DNA of 44,753 nucleotides from assembly GCA_013003535.1 (NCBI GenBank), contig JABDIY010000072.1, positions 1 through 44,753 on the forward strand, read 5' to 3'. Each line of letters opens with the position of its first letter. Within the stretch, counting starts at the first letter, position 1. Made by a program: the position numbers and the translations under genes. Source of the DNA: Acidimicrobiales bacterium. GTDB taxonomy: Bacteria; Actinomycetota; Acidimicrobiia; Acidimicrobiales; SZUA-35. Positions 8,198 through 16,745 of this stretch are shown piece by piece. The notes under the pieces were generated by a model that saw only the letters and a list, made by a program, of their open reading frames with translations, had not been told where the DNA came from and made no database searches.

Positions 8198-8503
8198 GTG
8201 ACCCTGCAGGACTCTGAAACGACCAATCAACAACAATTCATGGTGAGAGACAACGTTCCCGCTGGCCGATACGAACTTCTCGATCTCTCCGATCCTGAGG
8301 CTCCGCTGCGGAGTTACGCCAATTATGTTCTCCAGGGCGACGCTGTGGTGGTGTCTCATGTCGAGACCCTGTTGCCCTATCGCGGCAATGGGTTCGCCGA
8401 CGAACTCATGGCTGGCATCGTGGACGACCTTCGGGTAGGCGAACGGACGATCGTGGCCCTGTGCTCATTTGCCGCGGAATACTTGCGCTCCCGGTCAACC
8501 TGA
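8198..8503 (+). CDS. Small GNAT-like N-acetyltransferase (YjdJ type)
   Basis: A 101-residue protein of the compact GNAT group (YjdJ/Acetyltransf_CG). It shows the central strand VVVSHVETLLPYRGNGFADELM, in which YRGNG replaces the acetyl-CoA pyrophosphate-binding Q/RxxGxG/A loop. The family's closing portion follows, with Cys in ALCSFAAEYL. The substrate is unknown. The start is the GTG at 8198; an in-frame ATG at 8240 would remove a Gln/Asn/Thr-rich leader and is also plausible. It is convergent with fhaA, with 15 bp between the stops. Confidence 0.75.
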   Translation: MTLQDSETTNQQQFMVRDNVPAGRYELLDLSDPEAPLRSYANYVLQGDAVVVSHVETLLPYRGNGFADELMAGIVDDLRVGERTIVALCSFAAEYLRSRST

Positions 8504-8518
8504 GAGCCTACTTCGGAG

Positions 8519-9178
8519 CTACACGGTTCGGAAGGTGAACGTGGCGGGGCCGATACTGAGCACGTCGCCGTCACTGAGTTCACCACGAGTGATGAACTGT
8601 CCGTTTACCCGCGTGCCGTTTGTGGAGTCCTGATCCACCAATTGCCAGCCAGTATCGGTGGGTAGTAGCTGGACGTGGAAGCGGCTGACGTTGGTCTCGT
8701 CGATTACCACATCATTGTCGTGGTGGCGACCGATCCGAGCGCCGGCGGCACCAAGGTCCAGGGTTGTCCCGTCGGTCAGTTCGAGCACTGCCGGCACTGC
8801 GACCCTGGCGGAATCGTCGAAAGCGCTGGCGATGGAGAATGTTCCGGGACGGCGCGCCTCGGCAACCGCGAACTCCACGCTCACCGGACCCGAGAGGCTA
8901 AGCCGTTCTTTGGCCGCCGCACTTCGCACTTCGTCGATCAGGTCCTTGATGATCGACGGACTTTGCCCCACGATTCGATCATGATCGGCCGGACCCAGCT
9001 CAACTACGAAATGGTTGGCTGCCGTGGCGATTCCTTTGACGTTGACACGACGGTCGCGAACGGCGACACGGCGCAACCGGCGGCCAATTTCCACCGGTTG
9101 AAGCCCGGATCCAAAAACGCGCGCCATGAGACCCTCGACGTACTCTTCGATCTGGCCCTCCATGGAACGTAACACCAT
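8519..9178 (-). CDS. fhaA: FHA-domain protein FhaA (DUF3662 + FHA)
   Basis: A 219-residue phosphothreonine-binding adaptor. The N-terminal DUF3662 domain (about 1-115) shows MEGQIEEYVEGLMARVF and LQPVEIGRRLRRVA. The C-terminal FHA domain (about 140-219) has the canonical ARIGRHHDNDVVIDE, VSRFHV and DSTNGTRVNG. In mycobacteria FhaA binds phosphorylated PknB partners and the MviN flippase regulator of peptidoglycan synthesis. Here the long proline-rich middle of the mycobacterial protein is short. Start ATG 9178 is chosen because the DUF3662 domain begins there; the frame is open to 9253. Unusually, the gene is on the opposite strand from fhaB and the rest of the cluster. Confidence 0.92.
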   Translation of the reverse strand: MVLRSMEGQIEEYVEGLMARVFGSGLQPVEIGRRLRRVAVRDRRVNVKGIATAANHFVVELGPADHDRIVGQSPSIIKDLIDEVRSAAAKERLSLSGPVSVEFAVAEARRPGTFSIASAFDDSARVAVPAVLELTDGTTLDLGAAGARIGRHHDNDVVIDETNVSRFHVQLLPTDTGWQLVDQDSTNGTRVNGQFITRGELSDGDVLSIGPATFTFRTV

Positions 9179-9268
9179 CGCCCTGTAACGGTAGTCAAAC
9201 ATCGCTCTGGAAAGCGGTCGGAGCACCCGGAGCCCTTGGCCTCGCCAAAACAACTACGATCGGGCACA

Positions 9269-9721
9269 GTGTCCGACGCCATTCTCACCCTTCTCCGCCT
9301 CGGGTTCCTGGCGCTCGTTTGGTTCTTCTTCGCTCGCGTGGCGTCCTCGGTGTGGCAAGCGGTTCCTTCCGTAGCCGCAACCGCAACCGTAACCAAGGAT
9401 CGTCGGACCCGGCGGCCCAAGAAGAAGTCCGCCAAGAAGCCTTCGGTCGTCATCGTGGAGCCATTGAGCCACGCCGGATTGGTCTTCGAGGTGGACGGCC
9501 AACTCACTATTGGTCGGTCCGCTGCGTGTGACATCACCTTGGATGACACATTCGTTTCGTCCCAACATGCCCGGGTGGCGATTACACCGAACGGGCTTTT
9601 GGTTTCAGACTTGGGGTCCACGAACGGTACGTATGTGGATCGTCAGAAGGTCACCGGCCCCGTGTCGGTGCATTCTGGATCCCGGGTGCAAGTGGGTAGC
9701 ACTGTGATGGAGGTGCGCTGA
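9269..9721 (+). CDS. fhaB: FHA-domain protein FhaB (FipA)
   Basis: 150 residues, close to the mycobacterial size. An N-terminal membrane helix (LLRLGFLALVWFFFARVASSVW) and a basic linker (RRTRRPKKKSAKK) lead into a C-terminal FHA domain. The FHA domain carries LTIGRSAACDITLDDTFVSSQHARV and DLGSTNGTYVD, so the phosphothreonine-binding Arg, Ser, His and Asn positions are kept. In mycobacteria FhaB/FipA bridges FtsZ and FtsQ under PknA phosphorylation. Start GTG 9269 puts the membrane helix at the N terminus. The stop overlaps the start of pstP (TGATG), giving translational coupling. Confidence 0.92.
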   Translation: MSDAILTLLRLGFLALVWFFFARVASSVWQAVPSVAATATVTKDRRTRRPKKKSAKKPSVVIVEPLSHAGLVFEVDGQLTIGRSAACDITLDDTFVSSQHARVAITPNGLLVSDLGSTNGTYVDRQKVTGPVSVHSGSRVQVGSTVMEVR

Positions 9722-11022
9722 TGCGATTCGAGATTGCCGCAGCCACAGATCAGGGCATGACCCGGGAGACCAATCAGGACCGGTTCCTCGTCACGCCAGC
9801 GTTCGTGGCTGTGGCCGATGGAATGGGCGGGCATGCCGGCGGTGAATTGGCTGCAGAGACTGCGGTAGATCAGCTCCAACAATACGGCGATCTTCGGGAT
9901 GCGAATGACATGATCTCGGCCATTCAGTTGGCCAATCGTGAAGTGTTGGCGGCCTCGGTTCGGACTGGAATGGCCAACATGGGTACCACCGTGGTTGCGG
10001 CCTTACTGCGGCCGGAACGTCGATCGGTGACCATCGCCAACGTGGGCGACAGCCGGGCCTACTTCTTCAGCGGTGACGAGTTGAACCAGGTCACCAGAGA
10101 TCACTCTCTCGTCCAGGAGCTCGTGCGTTCGGGAAAGATCAGCGAAGCCGAAGCTCGAGATCATCCCCATCGCAATGTGGTGACCCGCGTTCTCGGAATC
10201 GGCGAGGATCCCGAGGTAGACATCTTCGACTTGGCCATCGGTCATGGTGACGCCATCCTGCTCGCCAGCGATGGGCTGTTCAACGAAGTCGATCACCATG
10301 TGCTGGCAACAATTATCGCCAACGCTGACAACCTCGATGAGGCCGCTGGGCGTCTCATAGAACGTGCCAATCAAAACGGCGGAAACGACAACATTACGGT
10401 GGTGATCGTCCGCGTGCTCGATGACGCCCCCACCATCGCTGGACCGGAATCGGCGGTTGCGATTGCGGGCGACGCAGACGTCGCGCCGCTCGACCTCGAG
10501 ACCCTCGGCGATGCCGACGCCGAAGCCAGCAGCCTCTTCACTCCCGTGGTCCAGCCTGAGCCGGACTATTCACTAGAGGAAGCACCCGCCGACGAGCTCA
10601 TCGATCCGGTGGCCGAAGACACGGTGGTTGAGGCTGATCAAGGGGCCGCCGACCAGATTCCCACCGAAGAGATTCCGATCGTTGCTGGTTCGCGGCGGCG
10701 GTCAGGACGGCGGCTTCGGGGCTTGTTGTTCGTGCTTGCGTTCTTCATCCTCGTTGGTTTGGGAATCGGTGGTTTCACTGCCTATGGCCGAAACGCGTGG
10801 TTTGTGGAGTCCCGGGCCAGCGAAGTGGTGATCTTTCGAGGTCGACCGGGCGGACTGCTTTTCATCGAGCCCCAAGCGGTTGAGACCACCGGCTTGGATG
10901 TGAACGACCTGAAACCGGCATCTCGGGACCAGGTCAGCCAGACCCCCGTATTCGGTTCACTGGCGGACGCGCAGGCCTTCGTGGAGCAGCTCGAACTCTC
11001 GCTCGTCCGCACTGCAGAGTAG
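9721..11022 (+). CDS. pstP: PP2C-family Ser/Thr protein phosphatase PstP
   Basis: A 433-residue membrane-bound phosphatase that opposes PknB. The catalytic PP2C domain (about 1-235) has the metal-binding aspartates in QGMTRETNQDRF, VADGMGGHAGGE, NVGDSRAYFF, LASDGLFNE and GGNDNITVV. An acidic linker of about 90 residues, one membrane helix (GLLFVLAFFILVGLGIGGF, near residue 340) and a small external domain follow. It lies between fhaB (overlap) and rodA (7 bp gap) in one operon. It should dephosphorylate PknB, PbpA and FHA ligands. Confidence 0.95.
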   Translation: MRFEIAAATDQGMTRETNQDRFLVTPAFVAVADGMGGHAGGELAAETAVDQLQQYGDLRDANDMISAIQLANREVLAASVRTGMANMGTTVVAALLRPERRSVTIANVGDSRAYFFSGDELNQVTRDHSLVQELVRSGKISEAEARDHPHRNVVTRVLGIGEDPEVDIFDLAIGHGDAILLASDGLFNEVDHHVLATIIANADNLDEAAGRLIERANQNGGNDNITVVIVRVLDDAPTIAGPESAVAIAGDADVAPLDLETLGDADAEASSLFTPVVQPEPDYSLEEAPADELIDPVAEDTVVEADQGAADQIPTEEIPIVAGSRRRSGRRLRGLLFVLAFFILVGLGIGGFTAYGRNAWFVESRASEVVIFRGRPGGLLFIEPQAVETTGLDVNDLKPASRDQVSQTPVFGSLADAQAFVEQLELSLVRTAE

Positions 11023-11029
11023 CGGTCTG

Positions 11030-12400
11030 ATGATCACGTCCTCTCCTGCCGGTCATCCGGATTCCTCGGCTCGGGTTTCTCGATTGCGTCCCGGTTCCCC
11101 TCGCGGTGTGGAACTGACTTTGTTGATCGGCGCTGGTCTGTTGACCACAGCGGCTTTTGGTCTCGCAGCCCTGGCTACACGGTCCGATACGCCACCAAAT
11201 GTCATCCCCTTTCTCGGCCTGGTCTTGGGACTTTTGGGCACAGCCCACGTGGTGGTGCGGCGTCTTGCCCCCATGGCCGAGCCGACGCTTCTCCCGCTCG
11301 TGGCGTTTCTCAACGGCATCGGCTACGTGATGATCGCTCGGCTCAACGAGAATTTCGCAGGGCGGCAGTCGGTCTGGACACTTGCCGGCTTGGTTGCGTT
11401 TGCGACCACGCTAGTTGCTTTCCGAGACATCAGGCGTCTGGAGCAGTATCGCTATCTACTGGCGCTCACCGGCACCGCTCTCCTTCTCTTACCGCTTCTC
11501 CCAATCATCGGACAGGAAATTCGAGGCGCCCGAATCTGGATCTCGCTGGGGCTGTTCACCATTCAGCCAGGAGAGTTCGCCAAAGTCGTCCTGACCATGT
11601 TCCTTGCCGGCTACCTGGTGGACAAGCGGGAGCTCCTCACGATCAGCACACGTCGGGTGGCGGGACTCCACGTTCCTGACCTCCGCCACTTCGGACCACT
11701 CGGGCTGGCCGTCGCCGTGGCTCTCCTGGTCATGGTGGCCGAGCGAGACCTGGGATCATCACTCCTCTTCTTCACGCTTTTCGTTGTCATGATGTACCTG
11801 GCTACATCGCGGCTCGCCTACGTGCTTGGTGGCTTCGGTTTCTTCATGGCCGGCTCGGTGGTGGCGTACCAGATGTTCGGTCACGTGCAACGGAGAGTAT
11901 CAGCGTGGCTGGATCCGTTCGCCGACGTCAACGACTCGGGCTTTCAGGTGGCCGAGGCAGCCTTTGCCATGGCGGACGGCGGCTTGTTGGGTACCGGTTT
12001 GGGCGAGGGCACCCCTGACGTCATTCCGGCCGTCACCACCGACATGATCTTCGCGGCAATCGGTGAGGAGCTGGGCCTGGTGGGAGCGGCGGCGATCCTC
12101 GTGTGTTTCATGCTATTCGTCGGCGCCGGTTTTCGGGTGGCCATGGTCGCCTCCGATCCGTTCGAGAAACTGGTGGCGGGCGGCCTCACCGCACTTCTGG
12201 GGTTCCAGGTAATCGTGATCGTTGGCGGCGTCACCCGGCTTCTCCCACTTACCGGGGTCACGCTTCCTTTCGTGAGTTACGGCGGCTCGTCGCTCGTTGC
12301 CAATTACGTGATCTTGGCAATCCTCATTCGCATTTCCGATTCCGCTGTTCGGCGCCAACCCGTCACCAGCAGCGCCGATCCAACATATTTCGGCCAATGA
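11030..12400 (+). CDS. rodA: SEDS-family glycosyltransferase RodA/FtsW
   Basis: 456 residues with about ten to twelve membrane helices, of the shape, elongation, division and sporulation (SEDS) family, which polymerises lipid II glycan strands with a partner class B PBP. Recognisable parts are IGQEIRGARIWISLGLFTIQPGEFAKV (shown in part), MVAERDLGSSLLFF, the ADGGLLGTGLGEG loop and the C-terminal LPFVSYGGSSLVANY. The ATG at 11030 lies 7 bp after pstP. The stop overlaps the start of pbpA (ATGA), which fits the obligate RodA-PbpA pair. Confidence 0.95.
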   Translation: MITSSPAGHPDSSARVSRLRPGSPRGVELTLLIGAGLLTTAAFGLAALATRSDTPPNVIPFLGLVLGLLGTAHVVVRRLAPMAEPTLLPLVAFLNGIGYVMIARLNENFAGRQSVWTLAGLVAFATTLVAFRDIRRLEQYRYLLALTGTALLLLPLLPIIGQEIRGARIWISLGLFTIQPGEFAKVVLTMFLAGYLVDKRELLTISTRRVAGLHVPDLRHFGPLGLAVAVALLVMVAERDLGSSLLFFTLFVVMMYLATSRLAYVLGGFGFFMAGSVVAYQMFGHVQRRVSAWLDPFADVNDSGFQVAEAAFAMADGGLLGTGLGEGTPDVIPAVTTDMIFAAIGEELGLVGAAAILVCFMLFVGAGFRVAMVASDPFEKLVAGGLTALLGFQVIVIVGGVTRLLPLTGVTLPFVSYGGSSLVANYVILAILIRISDSAVRRQPVTSSADPTYFGQ

Positions 12401-13926
12401 TCGACCGATCCCTCAGGCGACTCCTGGGAGTCCTCCTTCTCAGCTTTGGTGTGCTGATGGTGCAGGTCAGTCGGGTTCAGGTACTGGAGGCCGCGGAGCT
12501 GCGGAACAACCCGGACAACGGTCGCTCAATTCTTCGTGACTTCAATCGACCCCGAGGTCAAATCCTTACATCGGACGGCGTCGTCGTGGCGGAGTCCGAG
12601 AGTGTTTTCGATTCGGCGTTCGACTACCAACGGCTGTATCCCGAAGGCGCTCTCTACGCACATTCCGCCGGCTACTACTCATTCAATCTGGGTGCTTCGG
12701 GCGTGGAAAAGGCCTACAACGATTCACTGTCGGGCCGGTCGGCGGAATTGCGACTGAGCGGTTTGAATGAGTTCCTGGGCGGCGCCGGACAGCCCGGTGA
12801 TGTGGTGATGTCCATCTCCCACGCTTTGCAGTCTCAGGCGGCCGAGCTCCTTGGAGACCGAGTGGGTTCGGTGGTCATGCTCGAACCCGACACAGGAGCG
12901 ATCGTTGCGCTCTACAGCTCACCTTCGTTTGATCCGGCGCTGCTGGCCAGCCACGACGGCGTGGCAGCTGAGGCAGCGTCCCGAGCCTTGAATACCCAAA
13001 AGGGCAACCCGAGACGGCCCAGTGCATTCGCCGACGTCTACTTTCCCGGATCGTCATTCAAGGTCGTTACGGCGGCCGCGATCCTCACCACGCTCGGTTC
13101 GCCCAGCGCAGCGGGTTTCGACGACACCGCCGTGGACCCGACCAATGAGTACTACCCGCCTTTGGTCAGCAACCGGCCGATTCGCAACTTCGGGGGGCGC
13201 ACCTGCGGTGGCACCCTCGCCGAGGCGCTCGCAACCTCTTGTAACACCAGCTTCGCCTACCTCGCCGCAGAGCGAGTTGGCCCCGACGCGATGGTGGACA
13301 CCGCCCAGGCCTTTGGGTTCAACGAGGAGCTCCCGCTCGATATCGGAGGCGCGGTGGCCAGCGTCTTCCCCACCGACTACGGAGAGCAACTGCGAGCGCC
13401 GAGCGAAGAAGTCCCGGCCGGTGTGTATGCCAACAGTGCGGTCCTGGCCCAAGCCGCCCTGGGACAAAACAGCGTGGCCGCATCGCCGCTCATGATGAGT
13501 CTCGTTGCAGCCGCGGTGGCCAACGGCGGCCTGGTTCCCTCCCCCCACGTGGTGAGCAAAGTTCTTTCTGGCGACGGCACGATTGTGGAGACCGTGGAGC
13601 CGGAGCCGTGGCGAACCGCGATGGCACCGGACACCGCGCTCGAGTTACGCGCCATGATGAAGCTTGCCGTCACCGACGGCACGGCGAAACAGCTGCAGAC
13701 ACCCGGTCTCGAATTGGGGGCAAAGACTGGAACCGCCCAGGTGGGAGAGGATTTGGAGAGCTCGCATGCATGGGTTATCGGGTTCGCCGGAGACAAGGGT
13801 TTCGCACCGGACATTGCTTTCGCAGTGTTTGTCGCCGCCGACGCAGACCGACCAAACCAGACCGGTGGGGGAACGGCCGTACCCATCGCTCGGGAGCTCG
13901 TGAGCAGCTACTTCGGTCTTCTATGA
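12397..13926 (+). CDS. pbpA: Penicillin-binding protein A (class B transpeptidase)
   Basis: A 509-residue D,D-transpeptidase that crosslinks peptidoglycan. A short cytoplasmic tail and one membrane helix (LLGVLLLSFGVLMVQVSRV) precede the dimerisation domain and a C-terminal transpeptidase domain. Catalytic motifs are SSFK at 219-222, SCN at 281-283 and KTG at 443-445. Start ATG 12397 overlaps the rodA stop; the frame stays open upstream to 12103 inside rodA, but that part is an antisense-free shadow. The mycobacterial PbpA is a PknB substrate required for septation, and the same is expected here. Confidence 0.95.
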   Translation: MIDRSLRRLLGVLLLSFGVLMVQVSRVQVLEAAELRNNPDNGRSILRDFNRPRGQILTSDGVVVAESESVFDSAFDYQRLYPEGALYAHSAGYYSFNLGASGVEKAYNDSLSGRSAELRLSGLNEFLGGAGQPGDVVMSISHALQSQAAELLGDRVGSVVMLEPDTGAIVALYSSPSFDPALLASHDGVAAEAASRALNTQKGNPRRPSAFADVYFPGSSFKVVTAAAILTTLGSPSAAGFDDTAVDPTNEYYPPLVSNRPIRNFGGRTCGGTLAEALATSCNTSFAYLAAERVGPDAMVDTAQAFGFNEELPLDIGGAVASVFPTDYGEQLRAPSEEVPAGVYANSAVLAQAALGQNSVAASPLMMSLVAAAVANGGLVPSPHVVSKVLSGDGTIVETVEPEPWRTAMAPDTALELRAMMKLAVTDGTAKQLQTPGLELGAKTGTAQVGEDLESSHAWVIGFAGDKGFAPDIAFAVFVAADADRPNQTGGGTAVPIARELVSSYFGLL

Positions 13927-13981
13927 CGACCGGACCAGTTGACCACGTAGTCACCCAATCGTTCACTACCCTTGGCACGCT

Positions 13982-15961
13982 GTGACTGAATCGTCCAAAC
14001 CCCGCCCCGTCCTCAATGGACGATATGAACTGCACCGTCGTCTGGCGCGGGGTGGTATGGCCGATGTCTTCTTGGCGCACGACCAATTGTTGGACCGGCC
14101 CGTAGCCGTGAAGGTGCTCTTTCCGCAATTCGCATCAGAACCCTTGTTCGTCGAGCGATTCAGGCGGGAGGCCCAGGCCGCCGCCAACTTGAACCATCCC
14201 AGCATCGTGGCGGTTTACGATTGGGGAGAATACGACCAGACCTACTTCATCGTCATGGAGTACGTGGAGGGTCGGAGTCTCGCCGACGTGCTACGCACCG
14301 AAGGGGTGCTGCATCCCGATCGAGCCACCGAGATTGCGATCGACACCGCCGCCGCCCTCGGCTTCGCTCACCGCAACGGAACAATTCACCGAGATGTGAA
14401 ACCGGGCAACATTCTCATCACGCCGTCGGGACAGGTGAAAGTTACCGACTTCGGGATCGCTCGCGCATTTGGCGGTGGTGACGATCTCACTCAGACCGGG
14501 TCGGTCATGGGGACGGCAACCTATTTTTCGCCCGAGCAAGCTCAAGGAAAACAGGTCGATCCGCGAAGCGATCTCTACAGCCTTGGGGTCGTGCTCTTCG
14601 AGATGGTCACCGGCCAGCCACCGTTTGCGGGGGAATCGCCTGTGGCGATTGCGTACAAGCACGTTCAGGACGAGCCTCCCACCCCCGCCCAGATAAACCC
14701 CGACGTCCCGGGCCGGTTGGGCGCAGTTATCGATCGGCTGCTGGCGAAAGCGCCGCACGATCGGTTCGCGTCGGCTGAGGAGCTGCGGGCAGAGCTACGA
14801 AGCGCCACCGATAGTTCGGTTCTTCCGGTCCCCAATCGCAAAGCGATCACTGCCGACGTCGCCGTCGCTCCTGCGGTAACTTCGATGCTTCCTGCGGCTG
14901 CCACCTCGATCGCCGCACCGGCCATGGCGCCGGCTGGCGCTTCGGTCGAGTACGTCGAACCAGCCCGCCGCAACGGTCTTTTTCTTATCGCCTTGGTTCT
15001 TATGATCCTTGGCGTCGCAGGGATCGCGTCCTATATCTACGTCAACTTCGGTGACGGCGAATCCGGCGCGGCTTCGGACACCGTGGAAGTTCCGGGCGTC
15101 ACGGGAAGAACCGAGGCTGAGGCCGACGCCATCCTCAGAGAACTGGGTCTTCTTGTAGAAACCGATTTCCAACCCGCCGAGCCCGGTATCGCACCGGGCA
15201 CGGTGATCGCTCAGTCGCCGCTGGCCGGAACCCCGATCGATCCGGGCGGAACGGTCCTGATCACCGTGGCCCAGGATTCACAGAAAGTCGTGCTCCAAGA
15301 TGTTTCCGGGTTCAAGCTGGATGAGGCAACCCGGCGTCTGAATGAAGACGGCTTCATTGTTGACTTCAGTATCGAGCCGAGCAGCGACATCGAGGAAAAC
15401 GTCGTCATCCGGTCCGAACCAGCGCCCAATCAGGAGTTGGATCGTGGTAGCGAGGTCAATCTCATCGTTTCCAGCGGACCGGATCAGGTGGATGTCCCGG
15501 AGGTAGCCAACATGACTGTGATCGTGGCTTCAAATGAGTTGGGTCGAGCCGGGTTGCCCAACCCCACCCTCGTGCAGGAGGCGTCAGAGACCGTGCAGGA
15601 GGGTTTGGTGATACGAACCGATCCCGCCGCGGGGACGCCGGTGTCCATAGATCGCGTGATTCTTCTCATCGTTTCCACGGGACCGCCTGAAGCTGTGGTT
15701 CCGCCGGTGGTGGGGCTAGATCAAGCATCTGCCCAGAACGCTTTGGAAGCGGCAGGGTTCGCGCCGTTCGTTGAGTTGGTCGACGTCCCAAATGGTTCGC
15801 CAGATGCCGGTGTGGTGCTGTCTCAAGATCCGCCGGGCAATACGGCGCTGGTCACCGGATCCACGGTAACGATTCGTGTAGGTGTAGAACTGGCGCCGCC
15901 TCCGCCAACGCAACCGCCAACGACTCAGCCACCCGCTACGGACCCGCCGGCCGAAGGGTAG
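13982..15961 (+). CDS. pknB: PASTA-domain Ser/Thr protein kinase PknB
   Basis: A 659-residue membrane receptor kinase. The kinase domain (about 14-270) shows the glycine-rich loop LARGGMADVF, Lys44 in VAVKV, HRDVKPGN at 136-143, DFG at 156-158 and an activation loop ending GTATYFSPEQ. A linker rich in Ala, Pro and Val is followed by one membrane helix (LFLIALVLMILGVAGIASYIY). Four PASTA repeats come next, beginning VEVPGVTG, VVLQDVSGF, VDVPEVANM and VVPPVVGLD, and a Pro/Thr-rich tail closes the protein. The PASTA domains should sense muropeptides or lipid II. The start is GTG at 13982, 55 bp after pbpA. No pknA is present beside it. Confidence 0.96.
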   Translation: MTESSKPRPVLNGRYELHRRLARGGMADVFLAHDQLLDRPVAVKVLFPQFASEPLFVERFRREAQAAANLNHPSIVAVYDWGEYDQTYFIVMEYVEGRSLADVLRTEGVLHPDRATEIAIDTAAALGFAHRNGTIHRDVKPGNILITPSGQVKVTDFGIARAFGGGDDLTQTGSVMGTATYFSPEQAQGKQVDPRSDLYSLGVVLFEMVTGQPPFAGESPVAIAYKHVQDEPPTPAQINPDVPGRLGAVIDRLLAKAPHDRFASAEELRAELRSATDSSVLPVPNRKAITADVAVAPAVTSMLPAAATSIAAPAMAPAGASVEYVEPARRNGLFLIALVLMILGVAGIASYIYVNFGDGESGAASDTVEVPGVTGRTEAEADAILRELGLLVETDFQPAEPGIAPGTVIAQSPLAGTPIDPGGTVLITVAQDSQKVVLQDVSGFKLDEATRRLNEDGFIVDFSIEPSSDIEENVVIRSEPAPNQELDRGSEVNLIVSSGPDQVDVPEVANMTVIVASNELGRAGLPNPTLVQEASETVQEGLVIRTDPAAGTPVSIDRVILLIVSTGPPEAVVPPVVGLDQASAQNALEAAGFAPFVELVDVPNGSPDAGVVLSQDPPGNTALVTGSTVTIRVGVELAPPPPTQPPTTQPPATDPPAEG

Positions 15962-15990
15962 TTCCGCCCTTGCCGGTCTACGATGGGCCG

Positions 15991-16434
15991 GTGGACGAAC
16001 AACCGCGGCGCCCGGAGTTCGAACCGACGACCGACTTTCCCGAGTTCATCGATGCCGATGACTCCATCGTCGCCGCTGGCCCATCGGCCCACGATGCGGA
16101 GGTGCAGCGGCGACGGAGGTTTCGCGTCCGGATCTTTGCTGTAGTTGCCGCCGTACTTCTGGTCGGTGGAGGATTCGGGCTGGTCCGGACCGTTATTGCG
16201 GTGGCGGTCTCGTACGCCCTTTTCATGACCGGGATAGCGGTGATAGGGGCCTTCGCCCGTCCTGTTCCCGATGCTCCGCCACCGGGAGAGCTCCGGCGGG
16301 TGAAACTCACCTACCGATGCGAAATCTGCGGTACGGAACTCCGGCTGACACTGGCCAACGATCAGGTTCCGGAACCCCCTCGGCACTGCTCCGAGCCCAT
16401 GATGTTGACAACGAATCTAGACGACGTCCTGTAA
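15991..16434 (+). CDS. Membrane protein with C-terminal zinc-ribbon-like motif
   Basis: A 147-residue protein. A negatively charged N-terminal tail, a basic stretch (QRRRRFRVR), a hydrophobic region making one or two membrane helices (IFAVVAAVLLVGGGFGLV and VIAVAVSYALFMTGIAVIGAF), and a C-terminal YRCEICGTELRLTL with a later RHCSEPM follow in order. The Cys-x2-Cys and the His-Cys pair look like a small zinc knuckle. Start GTG 15991 is preferred over TTG 15970. It directly follows pknB (29 bp gap), which suggests co-transcription and a role in envelope signalling. The family is not recognised. Confidence 0.72.
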   Translation: MDEQPRRPEFEPTTDFPEFIDADDSIVAAGPSAHDAEVQRRRRFRVRIFAVVAAVLLVGGGFGLVRTVIAVAVSYALFMTGIAVIGAFARPVPDAPPPGELRRVKLTYRCEICGTELRLTLANDQVPEPPRHCSEPMMLTTNLDDVL

Positions 16435-16443
16435 CCCAGCTGG

Positions 16444-16542
16444 TTGTCCAATGAGCTGTTTGCAAGTATGGGGAAAACTGCGCTCACCAGCGAGTACACC
16501 TGTGGAAAACCCTCGTCTTGAGTTTTCCACCGTGGTGGATAA
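16444..16542. promoter_or_regulatory. Cluster of DnaA-box-like 9-mers
   Basis: The 311-bp stretch between the zinc-ribbon gene and crgA holds four matches or near-matches to the DnaA box in alternating orientation. They are TTGTCCAAT (16444-16452, 7 of 9 to the mycobacterial form), TGTGGAAAA (16501-16509, a full match to TTWTNCACA on the reverse strand), TTTTCCACC (16523-16531, one mismatch) and GGTGGATAA (16534-16542, one mismatch to TGTGGATAA). A chromosomal origin, a secondary DnaA titration site or DnaA control of crgA are all possible. The remaining 200 bp shows nothing else I can identify. Confidence 0.5.
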
Positions 16543-16745
16543 ACCTGTGGGATGTAACAATCCCGAGAGGCTTCTGTTACCAGTTCGTAATGATCTCCCT
16601 TTGCTCAGAAGATCTTACGACGGACCACCCGGCCGGCGCTACCTCGAACACAGGATTTTTACCCAGACGAAGGAATTTCTTGACCACTTCGCGCAGTGCG
16701 TGTGGGTGGTCGCGCGGATCGTTCGATTTAGGGGGGCTGCGCTAC

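Noticed and set aside
12103-12396. Extended N terminus of pbpA
   Set aside because: It lies wholly within rodA in another frame and is Arg/His-rich shadow sequence; ATG 12397 with the ATGA overlap is the natural start.
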